A stretch of DNA of 64,000 nucleotides from a bacterium (GTDB taxonomy: Bacteria > Bacillota > Clostridia > Lachnospirales > Lachnospiraceae). Positions 8,112 through 16,827 of the stretch are shown piece after piece. Position 1 is the stretch's first letter; each line of letters starts with the position of its first letter. Position numbers and translations under genes: made by a program. The notes beneath the pieces are model-generated. The model did not search any database and was not told the DNA's origin. It worked only from the letters and a program-made list of their open reading frames with translations. The DNA lies in the NCBI GenBank assembly GCA_023664305.1, contig JAMPFT010000001.1, positions 166,400 through 230,399 of the forward strand. Reading direction: 5' to 3'.

Positions 8112-9524
8112 TCAGGATTCCAGCGTAATCCCCAACTCGGCGCATACACGGTTCACGCACGCTACAATCTCTTCATCCGTCAGAACCGTCACGCGCCCGT
8201 CCGCATACTCCTGATCCACCCACGTCTTGACCTTTCTTACAAGCTCCGAGGTCTTCTCCACCTGGTTACCGTCCTTTAAACCGTAATAGGTATTGATCCA
8301 ATGGGCAATTCCCGCCAGTCCCGAGGTGTTGGACACCGCGCAGAGCACCGGCCGGTTCAGGAATTTTTCCGTGTCAAAGATATTATAAATTTCCTCATTC
8401 TTCAACAGCCCGTCGGCATGGATCCCCGCCCGTGTCACATTGAAATTTCTGCCCACGAAGGGAGTTCTGGGCGGGATCTGATATCCGATCTCCTTTTCAT
8501 AATACTCCGCAAGCTCCGTGATCACCGTGGTATCCATCCCGTTCAGCTCGCCCTTGAGCTGCGCGTATTCAAACACCATGGCTTCCAACGGCGTGTTCCC
8601 CGTCCTCTCACCGATCCCGAAGAGAGAGGTATTGACGCCGGAGCAGCCGTAGAGCCACGCCGTGGTGGAATTGCTGACCGCCTTGTAAAAATCGTTATGG
8701 CCGTGCCACTCGATCATCTCATGCGGCACTCCGGCATGGGTGTGAAGCGCATAGATGATTCCCTGTACGCTCCGCGGGATAACGGCTCCCGGATAGTTGA
8801 CGCCATACCCCATCGTATCGCAGGCGCGCACCTTGATCGGAATCCCGTACTGCTCCGTCAGCTTCATCAGCTCCAGACAGAACGGCACGACGTAACCGTA
8901 AATGTCCGCCCTGGTGATGTCCTCCAGATGACACCGGGGACTGATTCCCTCCTCCAGACATTCCCTGATAACGCTGAGATAATGATCCATAGCCTGTCTT
9001 CTGGTCATTTTCAGCTTCAGGAAAATGTGATAATCGGAGCAGCTCACCAGAATCCCGGTTTCTTTCATGCCGATCTCCTTCACCAGCCTGAAATCCTCTT
9101 TGCTGGCACGGATCCAGCTGGTGATCTCCGGGAACTCATAACCTCTCTCCATACATTTGTACACGGCGTCCCTGTCCTTTTTGCTGTACAGGAAAAACTC
9201 GCTGGCGCGGATCATGCCGTTTGGCCCGCCGAGCTTATGTAAGTAATCGTAAATCGTCACAATCTGCTCCGTCGTATACGGCGCGCGGGACTGCTGTCCG
9301 TCCCGGAAGGTGGTATCGGTGATCCAGATCTCCTTCGGCATATTGTGGGGAACAATCCTGTCGTTAAAAGGAATCTTCGGTATCTCGGAGTAGGGAAACA
9401 TATTTCGGAACACATTAGGCTTTTTCACGTCGTCCAATATGTACATATGTTCCTCAATCTCCAGCAGATTGTTTTTACTGTTCATTGTGACCGGGCGATT
9501 CTGGAACGTCTCGTTATCTCTCAT
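8112..9524 (-). CDS. Re-type citrate synthase candidate (homocitrate/isopropylmalate synthase family)
   Basis: This 470-residue protein of the DRE-TIM metallolyase family has the first metal/catalytic motif ITDTTFRDGQQSR and the metal-binding EWHGHNDF. It lacks the C-terminal LeuA regulatory domain. Sequence alone would allow isopropylmalate or homocitrate synthase, but the operon with icd, and the known Re-citrate synthase of Clostridium kluyveri from the same family, favour condensation of oxaloacetate and acetyl-CoA. ATG 9524 has AAAGGAA upstream; the in-frame ATG at 9485 has no site. It is the first gene of the operon behind the promoter at 9591-9619. Confidence 0.8.
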   Translation of the reverse strand: MRDNETFQNRPVTMNSKNNLLEIEEHMYILDDVKKPNVFRNMFPYSEIPKIPFNDRIVPHNMPKEIWITDTTFRDGQQSRAPYTTEQIVTIYDYLHKLGGPNGMIRASEFFLYSKKDRDAVYKCMERGYEFPEITSWIRASKEDFRLVKEIGMKETGILVSCSDYHIFLKLKMTRRQAMDHYLSVIRECLEEGISPRCHLEDITRADIYGYVVPFCLELMKLTEQYGIPIKVRACDTMGYGVNYPGAVIPRSVQGIIYALHTHAGVPHEMIEWHGHNDFYKAVSNSTTAWLYGCSGVNTSLFGIGERTGNTPLEAMVFEYAQLKGELNGMDTTVITELAEYYEKEIGYQIPPRTPFVGRNFNVTRAGIHADGLLKNEEIYNIFDTEKFLNRPVLCAVSNTSGLAGIAHWINTYYGLKDGNQVEKTSELVRKVKTWVDQEYADGRVTVLTDEEIVACVNRVCAELGITLES

Positions 9525-9577
9525 GGCTGCCAATTCCTTTCTGCGTGCCGATGCCCCGTACCGACGGGTACAGCGTT

Positions 9578-9615
9578 CACGTCTCGTATGATTGTATACA
9601 ATTATACGAGACGTG
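9578..9615. promoter_or_regulatory. 38-bp near-perfect palindromic operator, probably for the GntR regulator
   Basis: The 38 bases are self-complementary except for one mismatched pair. The centre ATTGTATACAAT has the spacing seen in FadR/GntR-type operators. It covers the promoter spacer and the -10 element of the citrate synthase operon, so bound protein would block RNA polymerase. Confidence 0.8.
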
Positions 9616-9619
9616 TCAA
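9591..9619 (-). promoter_or_regulatory. Promoter of the citrate synthase-gntR-icd operon
   Basis: TTGACA (9614-9619), 17 bases, TACAAT (9591-9596) on the minus strand. This is a near-consensus sigma-A promoter embedded in the palindrome, about 65 bases before the start codon at 9524. Confidence 0.85.
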
Positions 9620-9664
9620 TGATTTTCCCAAAAAGTTTTGAAAACTCTGCCCGAATTGATCCCT

Positions 9665-10573
9665 TTACTCCAGCAGCCTCCCCACATTCACCATCCCCCA
9701 GCCCTGTCTGTTCCAGGGGATTCCAAGATCTGTTGCCGCATGCTGCAGACTCTGCCTGCACATTTCGTTTGTCATTTCCGGATGGCGCTGCATCACCAGA
9801 GCGGCGGCTCCTGCCACCACGGGAGTAGCCATGGAAGTCCCGCTCTTCGCGATATAAGCGTTCCGGATTCTGCCGCCTGCCCTGTACCAGGCCGCATTGC
9901 AGGAAAACACATCCGTTCCCGGCGCTACAAGATCCGGTTTTCTGGGGACGCATCCTTCGATTCCCCTTCCGGAATAACTCTCACATCTGCCCGGCCGCCC
10001 CTTAAAAAAATCGCCGTCGTGGCACCCTACCGTCAGTACGTTTCCGCTCTTTCCCAATCCGGAAACGGTTCCCTCTCCCGGCCCCTTGTTTCCCGCCGCG
10101 CATACGACGAGAATCCCGCTTTCCCAGATCCTGTCGATTCTTTCACATAACGCATATTCCTTTTCGGCTTCCTTCAGGCAGTCGATCCCTACGGAAATAT
10201 TCAGGATGCGGACGCCGTATCTTTCCCTGATCTCCAAAATCCAGTCCAGCCCCGCCAGCATGTTTTCCGCGGAGCCCCCGCCGTTTTTGTCGAGCACCTT
10301 TCCGACGACGAGCCTTGCCCCCGGTGCCATCCCCCGGTATCTTCCGTACGACGCCTCTCCGCTCCCGCAGAGAATCCCGCACACATGCGTCCCGTGGCCG
10401 TCGTCGTCGTACATTGTCTTCCGTCCTCCCACAAAATCCCGAAAGCACAGGATCCTGCCCGCAAGATCCGGATGATATCCGACGCCCGTATCCAGCACTC
10501 CGACCGTAATGCCAGCTCCCCCTCTCAAATCTTTTCCCGAAAAAACGCCTGTCTGTTCCCTCACCCGCTGCAT
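9665..10573 (-). CDS. Subtilisin-like serine protease (S8), no signal peptide
   Basis: This 302-residue protein has the full S8 triad: Asp28 in GVLDTGVG, His60 in DDGHGTHVCG and Ser247 in SGTSMATPVVAGAAAL; oxyanion Asn lies in CAAGNKG. There is no secretion signal or propeptide, so it resembles intracellular subtilases. The start is uncertain: ATG 10573 (or GTG 10564) has no Shine-Dalgarno sequence and follows directly on a terminator-like hairpin, and TGA lies just upstream in frame, so no longer start exists. It follows the sortase/LRR genes on the same strand. Confidence 0.88.
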   Translation of the reverse strand: MQRVREQTGVFSGKDLRGGAGITVGVLDTGVGYHPDLAGRILCFRDFVGGRKTMYDDDGHGTHVCGILCGSGEASYGRYRGMAPGARLVVGKVLDKNGGGSAENMLAGLDWILEIRERYGVRILNISVGIDCLKEAEKEYALCERIDRIWESGILVVCAAGNKGPGEGTVSGLGKSGNVLTVGCHDGDFFKGRPGRCESYSGRGIEGCVPRKPDLVAPGTDVFSCNAAWYRAGGRIRNAYIAKSGTSMATPVVAGAAALVMQRHPEMTNEMCRQSLQHAATDLGIPWNRQGWGMVNVGRLLE

Positions 10574-10578
10574 ATTAT

Positions 10579-10626
10579 AAAACGTCCCGGCATATCATTT
10601 ACTGCTATTCTATGCCCGGACGTTTT
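10579..10626. terminator. Hairpin terminator downstream of the LRR genes
   Basis: Arms of about 15 bases (AAACGTCC-type with one internal mismatch) flank an 18-base loop. T-rich tracts leave the stem on both strands. On the minus strand it ends the sortase/LRR unit, and its T tract runs into the start region of the subtilase. Confidence 0.7.
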
Positions 10627-10650
10627 TATTTGTTCTCTGTTCTGTTATCA

Positions 10651-12108
10651 TCAGCGCGGCTCTGCGCTTCTGCCTGTGCCGACTTCCCGAAGCTCGGTCC
10701 CGGTCTGTGCGGTTCCCCGTCCGTAAACGCCGATCGTGGAAATATTCGTGATCCGGAAGCGGAAAGCCTCCCTTCCCTCAAGCATCACACGCTCGACGCC
10801 CAGCGCCTCCAGTTGTCCGTTCCGATCCGTCGTGACAAGCCCCAGCTCCTGTCCGACCAAAGAGTCCGGAACGGGAAGAATTACCGTGAGACCCCTAAGC
10901 CCCAGCTCTGTGATCGGAATATTGCTGCCATCGGTAAAACGCAGCTCGTATATCACCGTGGAATCGGGCATCCCGCTCTCTCCAACCCGCTGCCATGCCC
11001 TCTCTAATTCCTGCGTATCCTTACTCTCCGTGACAGTCAGCGTATAGCTCCTCTCAACCCCTTCCAGGGCCGCCATGGACGGCTCGACTCCTGCAACCGC
11101 CACCTGACGCGGCGTACTCCCTTTTTGAAGTCCTCTGTATTCCCCGTTGGAAAGCCTTGTGGCCGAGACTTCATAAGTCGGCGTCGGCGCACTCCCTCTG
11201 TAAATTGCCTCGGATCCGCCGAAGGCCTGCAGCCCCACAGACTGCACGGAGGCCGGAACGCTCACTGCCTCCAGACTGCCGCAGCCGAAAAAGGCCCTGT
11301 CTTTGATCTGTTCCACGCCTTCTCCCAGATTCACACGCTGTAATCCGCTGCAGTTTTCAAATGCCGCCTCGCCTATCACCAGAACGCTGTCCGGGATCCT
11401 CACGGTCCGGATCTCCTCATGACCGGCAAAGGCTCCCGCCGCAATGACGCGCACCCCGCCGGGCACGGTTATCTCTGTATCGCTGCCGGAATAAGCCACC
11501 AGCACTCCTCCGCTGATCAGATAGTCCGCGTCGCCGTTTTTAAAATTTTCCATCCATGCCGTATGGGCAAAAGCCTCCGGCTCCACATTTACCACAGAAT
11601 CCGACAGCTCCACATGGGTCAGATTATCACAGTGATAAAATGCGCCGTAACTGACGGTCACAACACCCTCAGGTATGGAAATCCTTTTTAGAGAGCTTCT
11701 GGCAAAGGAAAACTGACCGATCTCCTCAATTCCTGACGGCAGTGTCATCTCCTGCAGCGTATCGTTCTGATAAAAGGCCGCATCCGCCACAATTTTTCCG
11801 TCCACCACCGTATATTTCGGAAACTGCTCTACAACTCCTTCCGCGGCCAGATTGCCCAGATTCGAAGCAATACTGCCGATCAGGGAGGCCGCCCCGCTCA
11901 CGGGGCCGGAATCGGGGGCGGTCTGCTCCATCACATCCAGTTCGTCCGTATTCCAAAAGATAAACGCCCTGTTTCCCACTACGCTGGAGCTGCCGAGAAC
12001 CTCGCCGTCCCCGTCTGCCGATGCCGCATCTGCCTCCGAAACGGGAAGCGCCATAATGACCAGCGCCGCCATAACCAGCGCACCGAAAAGTTTCCTTCTC
12101 TTTTTCAT
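10651..12108 (-). CDS. Secreted leucine-rich-repeat (BspA-like, LRR_5) protein without anchor
   Basis: This 485-residue protein has a signal peptide (KKRRK, hydrophobic core, cleavage near residue 28). LRR_5-type repeats at about residues 105-310 follow the pattern IGEAAFENCSGLQRVNL. The C-terminal 150 residues contain ILPVPDSL and a related layout to the end of the adjacent 1562-residue protein, but the sorting signal and membrane tail are missing, so it should be released or held non-covalently. ATG 12108 follows GAGGAAGG. It is 26 bases downstream of the larger LRR gene in the same operon as sortase B. Binding partner unknown. Confidence 0.85.
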   Translation of the reverse strand: MKKRRKLFGALVMAALVIMALPVSEADAASADGDGEVLGSSSVVGNRAFIFWNTDELDVMEQTAPDSGPVSGAASLIGSIASNLGNLAAEGVVEQFPKYTVVDGKIVADAAFYQNDTLQEMTLPSGIEEIGQFSFARSSLKRISIPEGVVTVSYGAFYHCDNLTHVELSDSVVNVEPEAFAHTAWMENFKNGDADYLISGGVLVAYSGSDTEITVPGGVRVIAAGAFAGHEEIRTVRIPDSVLVIGEAAFENCSGLQRVNLGEGVEQIKDRAFFGCGSLEAVSVPASVQSVGLQAFGGSEAIYRGSAPTPTYEVSATRLSNGEYRGLQKGSTPRQVAVAGVEPSMAALEGVERSYTLTVTESKDTQELERAWQRVGESGMPDSTVIYELRFTDGSNIPITELGLRGLTVILPVPDSLVGQELGLVTTDRNGQLEALGVERVMLEGREAFRFRITNISTIGVYGRGTAQTGTELREVGTGRSAEPR

Positions 12109-12134
12109 ATGCCTTCCTCAATTCGCGCTTACTT

Positions 12135-15100
12135 TCAGGCGCGGGCCCTTACTCTGACCTTAACCTTTTCTTTCTTTCTGTTATCCTTCTGCATGAACAT
12201 GACAAGGGACATGCAGACAAGTCCTACGGACAAAAACCACTTGGGATGGATCCCGTCGCCGGTCTTTGGCGTGCTGTCTGCCTCCGTTCCCGCCGACAGT
12301 CTGGAGGTATCCACATAAATCACATAGGGCGAGAAATGCTCCGCCGTGAAGGTCACACAGGCCACCCCGTCGATCGTCGTAAATTTCGGCGAAAGCTTAT
12401 CCAGTCTGTCGTTCACCACACCGGCCACCTTATTGTTCCCCGCGTAAGGGATCAGGGAATCCGGCAGGGGCAGCGTGATGCTGATGCTCAAGCCGCTGGT
12501 ATCCGTAATCTTTGTATTTCCCGTGGAATCATACAGCGAGATATCCATGGGGAAATACTTAATATTGCTTAAATCGCTTCCGTACTCCGCCATCAGCGCC
12601 CGCAGCACCGATTCCGTAGCCGTGCTGCTCTCGGTCACCTTGATGACGAAATTATCCGAGGAGCCCTTGACGGTAGCCGCCACCACTCCCGTGTTGGAAA
12701 GACCGTTTTTGTCAATGACCACCGCCGTACCGGTATTTGACAGCGTGCCGCTTGTGCCGGTAGGCCGGTTGGAATTGGTGTTGGTACTGTTTCCGCTGCC
12801 CGTGCTCACGCCGGTTCTCGCCTTATAATGGGCCGTCACCGTCACATTGGCCGCCGGCATGGTGATCACCGTCGCCTCCAACGCCGTGCTGGCGATGGGC
12901 GTATTCGACGGCTCGATGGTCCAATGGCTGAACTCCTGGCCCGACGCGGGGTCGTTGGCGATGATGATCGGCCGCGAACCGGCGCCGTAGCTGCCCGAGC
13001 CGCTTCCATTCTTTACCGTCAGCACATACAGCGTCGAGTTGCCGGAAGCCGTGCCGTTGGTTCCGTTTCCTCCGTTCGTACCGTTGCCGCCGTTCGTTCC
13101 GTTATTGCCGGAACCTGAACCGCTCCCGCCGGAGCCCGAACCGCCGGAGCCGGACGGATTGTTGGGATTCGAACCGTCCACATTCCTCTCGTAGTACGCG
13201 TAAACCGTCTCGTCCCGGGTGATATTGGTCAGCGTTCCGCGCCATCCCTTAAAGGTGTATCCCGCTTTCACCGGGCTCTGGGGAATCACCGCGTTTCCGC
13301 CATCCTTTACCTGCTGGGTAGACAGAACCGTATTGTTTTCGTCGTCGTCCACGAAGGTCACCGTATGCTCGATCAGGACCACGTCATCCTTCTCATACTG
13401 GGCCTGCACATACGGGATATCCGACGTCACACTCAGGTAAGTATTGGGCTGCCAGCCCACAAAGGTATAACCCTCCACCTCGGGCGGCGTGGGAGGCGTA
13501 GCCGCCTGCCCCGCCTTTACCGTGACGGTCTCGATGAGCTTGGAGTCCCTGTCGTAAAAGCTGACCTTATAGTCGATATCCGGCTCCTCGTTAGAGTAGG
13601 AAATACTGTAGGTCTTGGCGTAATCCTCCGCCATACTGCCCTCTTCGCAGATGATCAGCAGCCTGTTCAGATTCGTAGCGTCCGCCTCCGAGCCCGCGGT
13701 ATGCACGGGATCTTCGTCATCATCGTAATTTCCGTCGCCGAAAGCCAGCGGAGTGATATTCTGAAAGGCCCCAGGGATTTTTACGATTCTCATGTTGCTG
13801 TTCTTAAAGGCATTATCCCGGATGTTACGGATCGTGTTCGGCAGCGTCACCTGGGTCAGGCTGGGCGTATAGGCAAAGGCATACTCCGGCACCGCGGTGA
13901 TCTCCGACTTACTTAAGTCTACGTTTACCAGATCCGTATCCATAAAGGCTTCCGGGTAGAGCTCCGTAACGCCCGCCGTCTCGTCCGCCGTCAGATAAGG
14001 GTTGGAACGCCCCTCCAGTGTCTGGACAATCTTCTTCTTGATTCCCGCCCCGCTGCCGTCCAACTCATAGATCACGGAGTTCTCCGTCGCAAAATAGGGT
14101 CCGCCCGAAAAATCTACCGTCGTCAGCTCATCACAGCCCCGGAAAGGCCGCACGCCCATCTCCTTCACGGATCCGGGCAGCTTTACGCTTGACAGCTTCA
14201 CACAGCCGTCAAAAGCATAATTGCCAATCTTTTCCGTGGCATCCGACAGCTCTATCCGGGTCAGGTTGATACAGCCGCTGAAGGTCTCGTCCGCAACCTC
14301 CCGCAGACTGTAGGCCACAAGACTCTTCTGCAGATTCTGCAGTCCAATTCCCTTGTCCTTTTCTTCCTTTTCTTTGTACAGACCTTCCTTTACGCCCTCG
14401 ATTCCGTCCGGAAGCGTCAGGTTTAACGCCTCATGAATGATCTGCTCCTCATAGGCCTCCAGACTTTCGCCCGCAATATATTTGCTTACGGCGGAAACCG
14501 CAGCCTTTTCCTGATCCTCGGTCAGATACGGATATTTTGTCCTGACATACTCTCCATCTCTTAAATCTACCAGCGTCGGATAATCGATCAGCTCGTTCTT
14601 ATCCGTATCCCGGTTATACCGCACGACAAGATTGGACGGCCATCCGCTGTAATAAGTGATATAGGTAGGCAGCTGAGGACCGGCGTTAATATTGCTGTTC
14701 GGATCCATGGCATAGGTAAAGGGCTCTACATCACTGCCGATTTCTCCCGTAAAGGTCAGCACCGGAGCCGCCGACGCCGTCAGGAAATCCTTATTCTTAC
14801 ATCCGTCGGCATGGACATCCACCACCTGAGTCGCAAAGGCGCCAGACCTGATCCGCTGCACATTCCGCGCGTTCTCAAAGATCACATGCTTCAGATTATG
14901 GCATCCCTTGAAGGCATTTTCGTTGATACTCGTCACCGTGGCAGGAATAATGATTTTTTCCAGGAAGCAGTTTCCGGAAAAGCTTCCCGCGCTGATGGCC
15001 GAAATCCCGTAAGGGCCGATGACCGAGGGGATCGTCACCTCCGCCACATTGTCCGTCATGCCAAAGTACAGAAGCGCACTCTGGGAGTTCACCTGATAGG

Positions 15101-16823
15101 TCAGCTCCGCCGTGCCGCCGCCTACAGCTTCCTGCTTCAGGATGATCTCATACTTATCCTCGTCCGCGTATTTAAAGGCGATGGCGTTTTCCATGGTAAA
15201 ATTATGTGTGCCCGAATCTCCCTTCGCCTCGAAATAAAAGGCAGCGGCGACTCCCTTTTTGAAGTCCTCGATATCATATTTGCCCTTTCCGGAATCCGTC
15301 GTATACTTCGCCCCGAAAACGGTATAAGGGCTCGTCACCGTCAGATGCTGCAGGGCATAGCACCCCTCAAAGTTGCTTACGTCCACAGGATTCGCCGCTT
15401 CTATGGAATCCGGCAGAACAAGCTCATACAGATTCTCACAGTTCTTGAAAACGGAAGCGCCCAGTTCTCTCAGAGTGACCCGCATCTGCGCTGCCGCTCC
15501 CGTCAGGTCTACCGTCCCCTCGCCCCGTTTTCCAAGATCCGTACAGCCGTCGAAGGCGTGGTCGTAAATGGCCGTAACGCCGCTGGGAACCGCAAAGCTC
15601 TTCAGCGATCGGCAGTTGTAGAAGGTATAATCCGCAATATAGCTCAGGTTCGACGTAAAGTCCAGGCCGATGGAGGTCATATTGGTGCAGTTTGCAAAGG
15701 CATGATGCCCCACCTCCTCCAGGGCATTACCGAACCTTACCGTTCTCAAAGTGGCACAGCTGTAAAAGGCATAGTTGCCGATGCCCTTCAGGTTCTCGCC
15801 GACAGTCAGCTCCGTAATATTATTGTTTCCGGCAAAGATGCCGTTGGACGGCTCCGTGTTCACGGCCTCCGCCGCAACCTCATATTCCTGAATTACCTTG
15901 CCGTTGTCCGCCGCGGAGGTCGAACCGGTAATCGGCACCAGATACTGGTTTCCGATATAAGCCACCGTCTGCTTCCGGATCCACTGGTGATTGGCATCGG
16001 TTCCCGTCTTAAAATATTTGGCTCCGCCCACCAATTCGAAAGAAGTAGCCGTAAGAGCGTTGGAGCCGTAAGTATTTTCCAGACTCTGGTCCTTCACGGA
16101 ATCCGGATTAGGATCCGTCGGGTTGGGGTCCGGACTTGCCGACGCGGCATCGCTGTCGTTGCGATACCAGAAGTCCTCCAGGGAAGCGTTGCGGTCCCAG
16201 TTCGTATCCTCCCGGGTACAGGGCAGGAACACCGGCGCCGTATACCGCCCGGTTCCCTGTACTTTATCCACCATGATAACGTTTCCGTCCGCGTCCTTCA
16301 TCTCGGCGCCGTTTGCATCCGTCCTGGGAACCCGAACCGTCTCCATGATCTCCTTCGGCTCCTGCGCCATGTAGAACAGAGGCTCCCTCGTTCTGCTCAC
16401 CGCCACATATCCGCCGTTGGAGCCGTCGTTTCTCTGGTATTTTGCGTAAGCGTCCACCGTGTCGGGGATCGTCAATCGGTTCCCCGTCAGATTTCTGGAG
16501 GTGTATCCCAGGATCACCGCGATATAATTCGTACTGCCCTTCTCCTGCACCCAGGCAAAGGTAAAGATACCGTCCTCGTTGGAATAAATATCCACACAGT
16601 TTTTTGGCACCAGGGGAATTTTCGAATTAGCCTTATTCACCTTCTCCCAGGTCAGATCGGACTCCAGATTTGTCACAGCGGAAGTTGGCTCATCCGCCCT
16701 GGAGCTGAAATTGTTGGTCGGGATCGCCGCCACCACCAGCGCCGAGACCAAAAACAGCGTACCCAGCGTCCTGCGAACCGATCTCTTCAATCTTCTGGAT
16801 TTTTTCTTAACCGTCTCTGTCAT
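12135..16823 (-). CDS. Large LRR surface protein, sortase substrate
   Basis: This is a 1562-residue exported protein. A basic N-terminus and hydrophobic signal segment (residues 1-43) are followed by a Pro/Asn/Asp linker (about 225-245), BspA-like LRR_5 repeats (about 330-1030, units such as ITSINENAFKGCHNLKHV), two InlB B-repeat-like modules (about 1084-1210, VEGYTFVGW and KAGYTFKGW), a Gly/Ser/Asn linker (about 1218-1260), a third such module (1264-1338) and a C-terminal domain. The tail has TPKTGD near residue 1516, a hydrophobic span and a Lys/Arg end: a cell-wall sorting signal close to the (S/P)PKTG accepted by Clostridioides difficile class B sortase. A sortase gene ends 4 bases before it. 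Likely an adhesin; ligand unknown. Confidence 0.9.
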   Translation of the reverse strand: MTETVKKKSRRLKRSVRRTLGTLFLVSALVVAAIPTNNFSSRADEPTSAVTNLESDLTWEKVNKANSKIPLVPKNCVDIYSNEDGIFTFAWVQEKGSTNYIAVILGYTSRNLTGNRLTIPDTVDAYAKYQRNDGSNGGYVAVSRTREPLFYMAQEPKEIMETVRVPRTDANGAEMKDADGNVIMVDKVQGTGRYTAPVFLPCTREDTNWDRNASLEDFWYRNDSDAASASPDPNPTDPNPDSVKDQSLENTYGSNALTATSFELVGGAKYFKTGTDANHQWIRKQTVAYIGNQYLVPITGSTSAADNGKVIQEYEVAAEAVNTEPSNGIFAGNNNITELTVGENLKGIGNYAFYSCATLRTVRFGNALEEVGHHAFANCTNMTSIGLDFTSNLSYIADYTFYNCRSLKSFAVPSGVTAIYDHAFDGCTDLGKRGEGTVDLTGAAAQMRVTLRELGASVFKNCENLYELVLPDSIEAANPVDVSNFEGCYALQHLTVTSPYTVFGAKYTTDSGKGKYDIEDFKKGVAAAFYFEAKGDSGTHNFTMENAIAFKYADEDKYEIILKQEAVGGGTAELTYQVNSQSALLYFGMTDNVAEVTIPSVIGPYGISAISAGSFSGNCFLEKIIIPATVTSINENAFKGCHNLKHVIFENARNVQRIRSGAFATQVVDVHADGCKNKDFLTASAAPVLTFTGEIGSDVEPFTYAMDPNSNINAGPQLPTYITYYSGWPSNLVVRYNRDTDKNELIDYPTLVDLRDGEYVRTKYPYLTEDQEKAAVSAVSKYIAGESLEAYEEQIIHEALNLTLPDGIEGVKEGLYKEKEEKDKGIGLQNLQKSLVAYSLREVADETFSGCINLTRIELSDATEKIGNYAFDGCVKLSSVKLPGSVKEMGVRPFRGCDELTTVDFSGGPYFATENSVIYELDGSGAGIKKKIVQTLEGRSNPYLTADETAGVTELYPEAFMDTDLVNVDLSKSEITAVPEYAFAYTPSLTQVTLPNTIRNIRDNAFKNSNMRIVKIPGAFQNITPLAFGDGNYDDDEDPVHTAGSEADATNLNRLLIICEEGSMAEDYAKTYSISYSNEEPDIDYKVSFYDRDSKLIETVTVKAGQAATPPTPPEVEGYTFVGWQPNTYLSVTSDIPYVQAQYEKDDVVLIEHTVTFVDDDENNTVLSTQQVKDGGNAVIPQSPVKAGYTFKGWRGTLTNITRDETVYAYYERNVDGSNPNNPSGSGGSGSGGSGSGSGNNGTNGGNGTNGGNGTNGTASGNSTLYVLTVKNGSGSGSYGAGSRPIIIANDPASGQEFSHWTIEPSNTPIASTALEATVITMPAANVTVTAHYKARTGVSTGSGNSTNTNSNRPTGTSGTLSNTGTAVVIDKNGLSNTGVVAATVKGSSDNFVIKVTESSTATESVLRALMAEYGSDLSNIKYFPMDISLYDSTGNTKITDTSGLSISITLPLPDSLIPYAGNNKVAGVVNDRLDKLSPKFTTIDGVACVTFTAEHFSPYVIYVDTSRLSAGTEADSTPKTGDGIHPKWFLSVGLVCMSLVMFMQKDNRKKEKVKVRVRARA

Positions 16824-16827
16824 GTCC

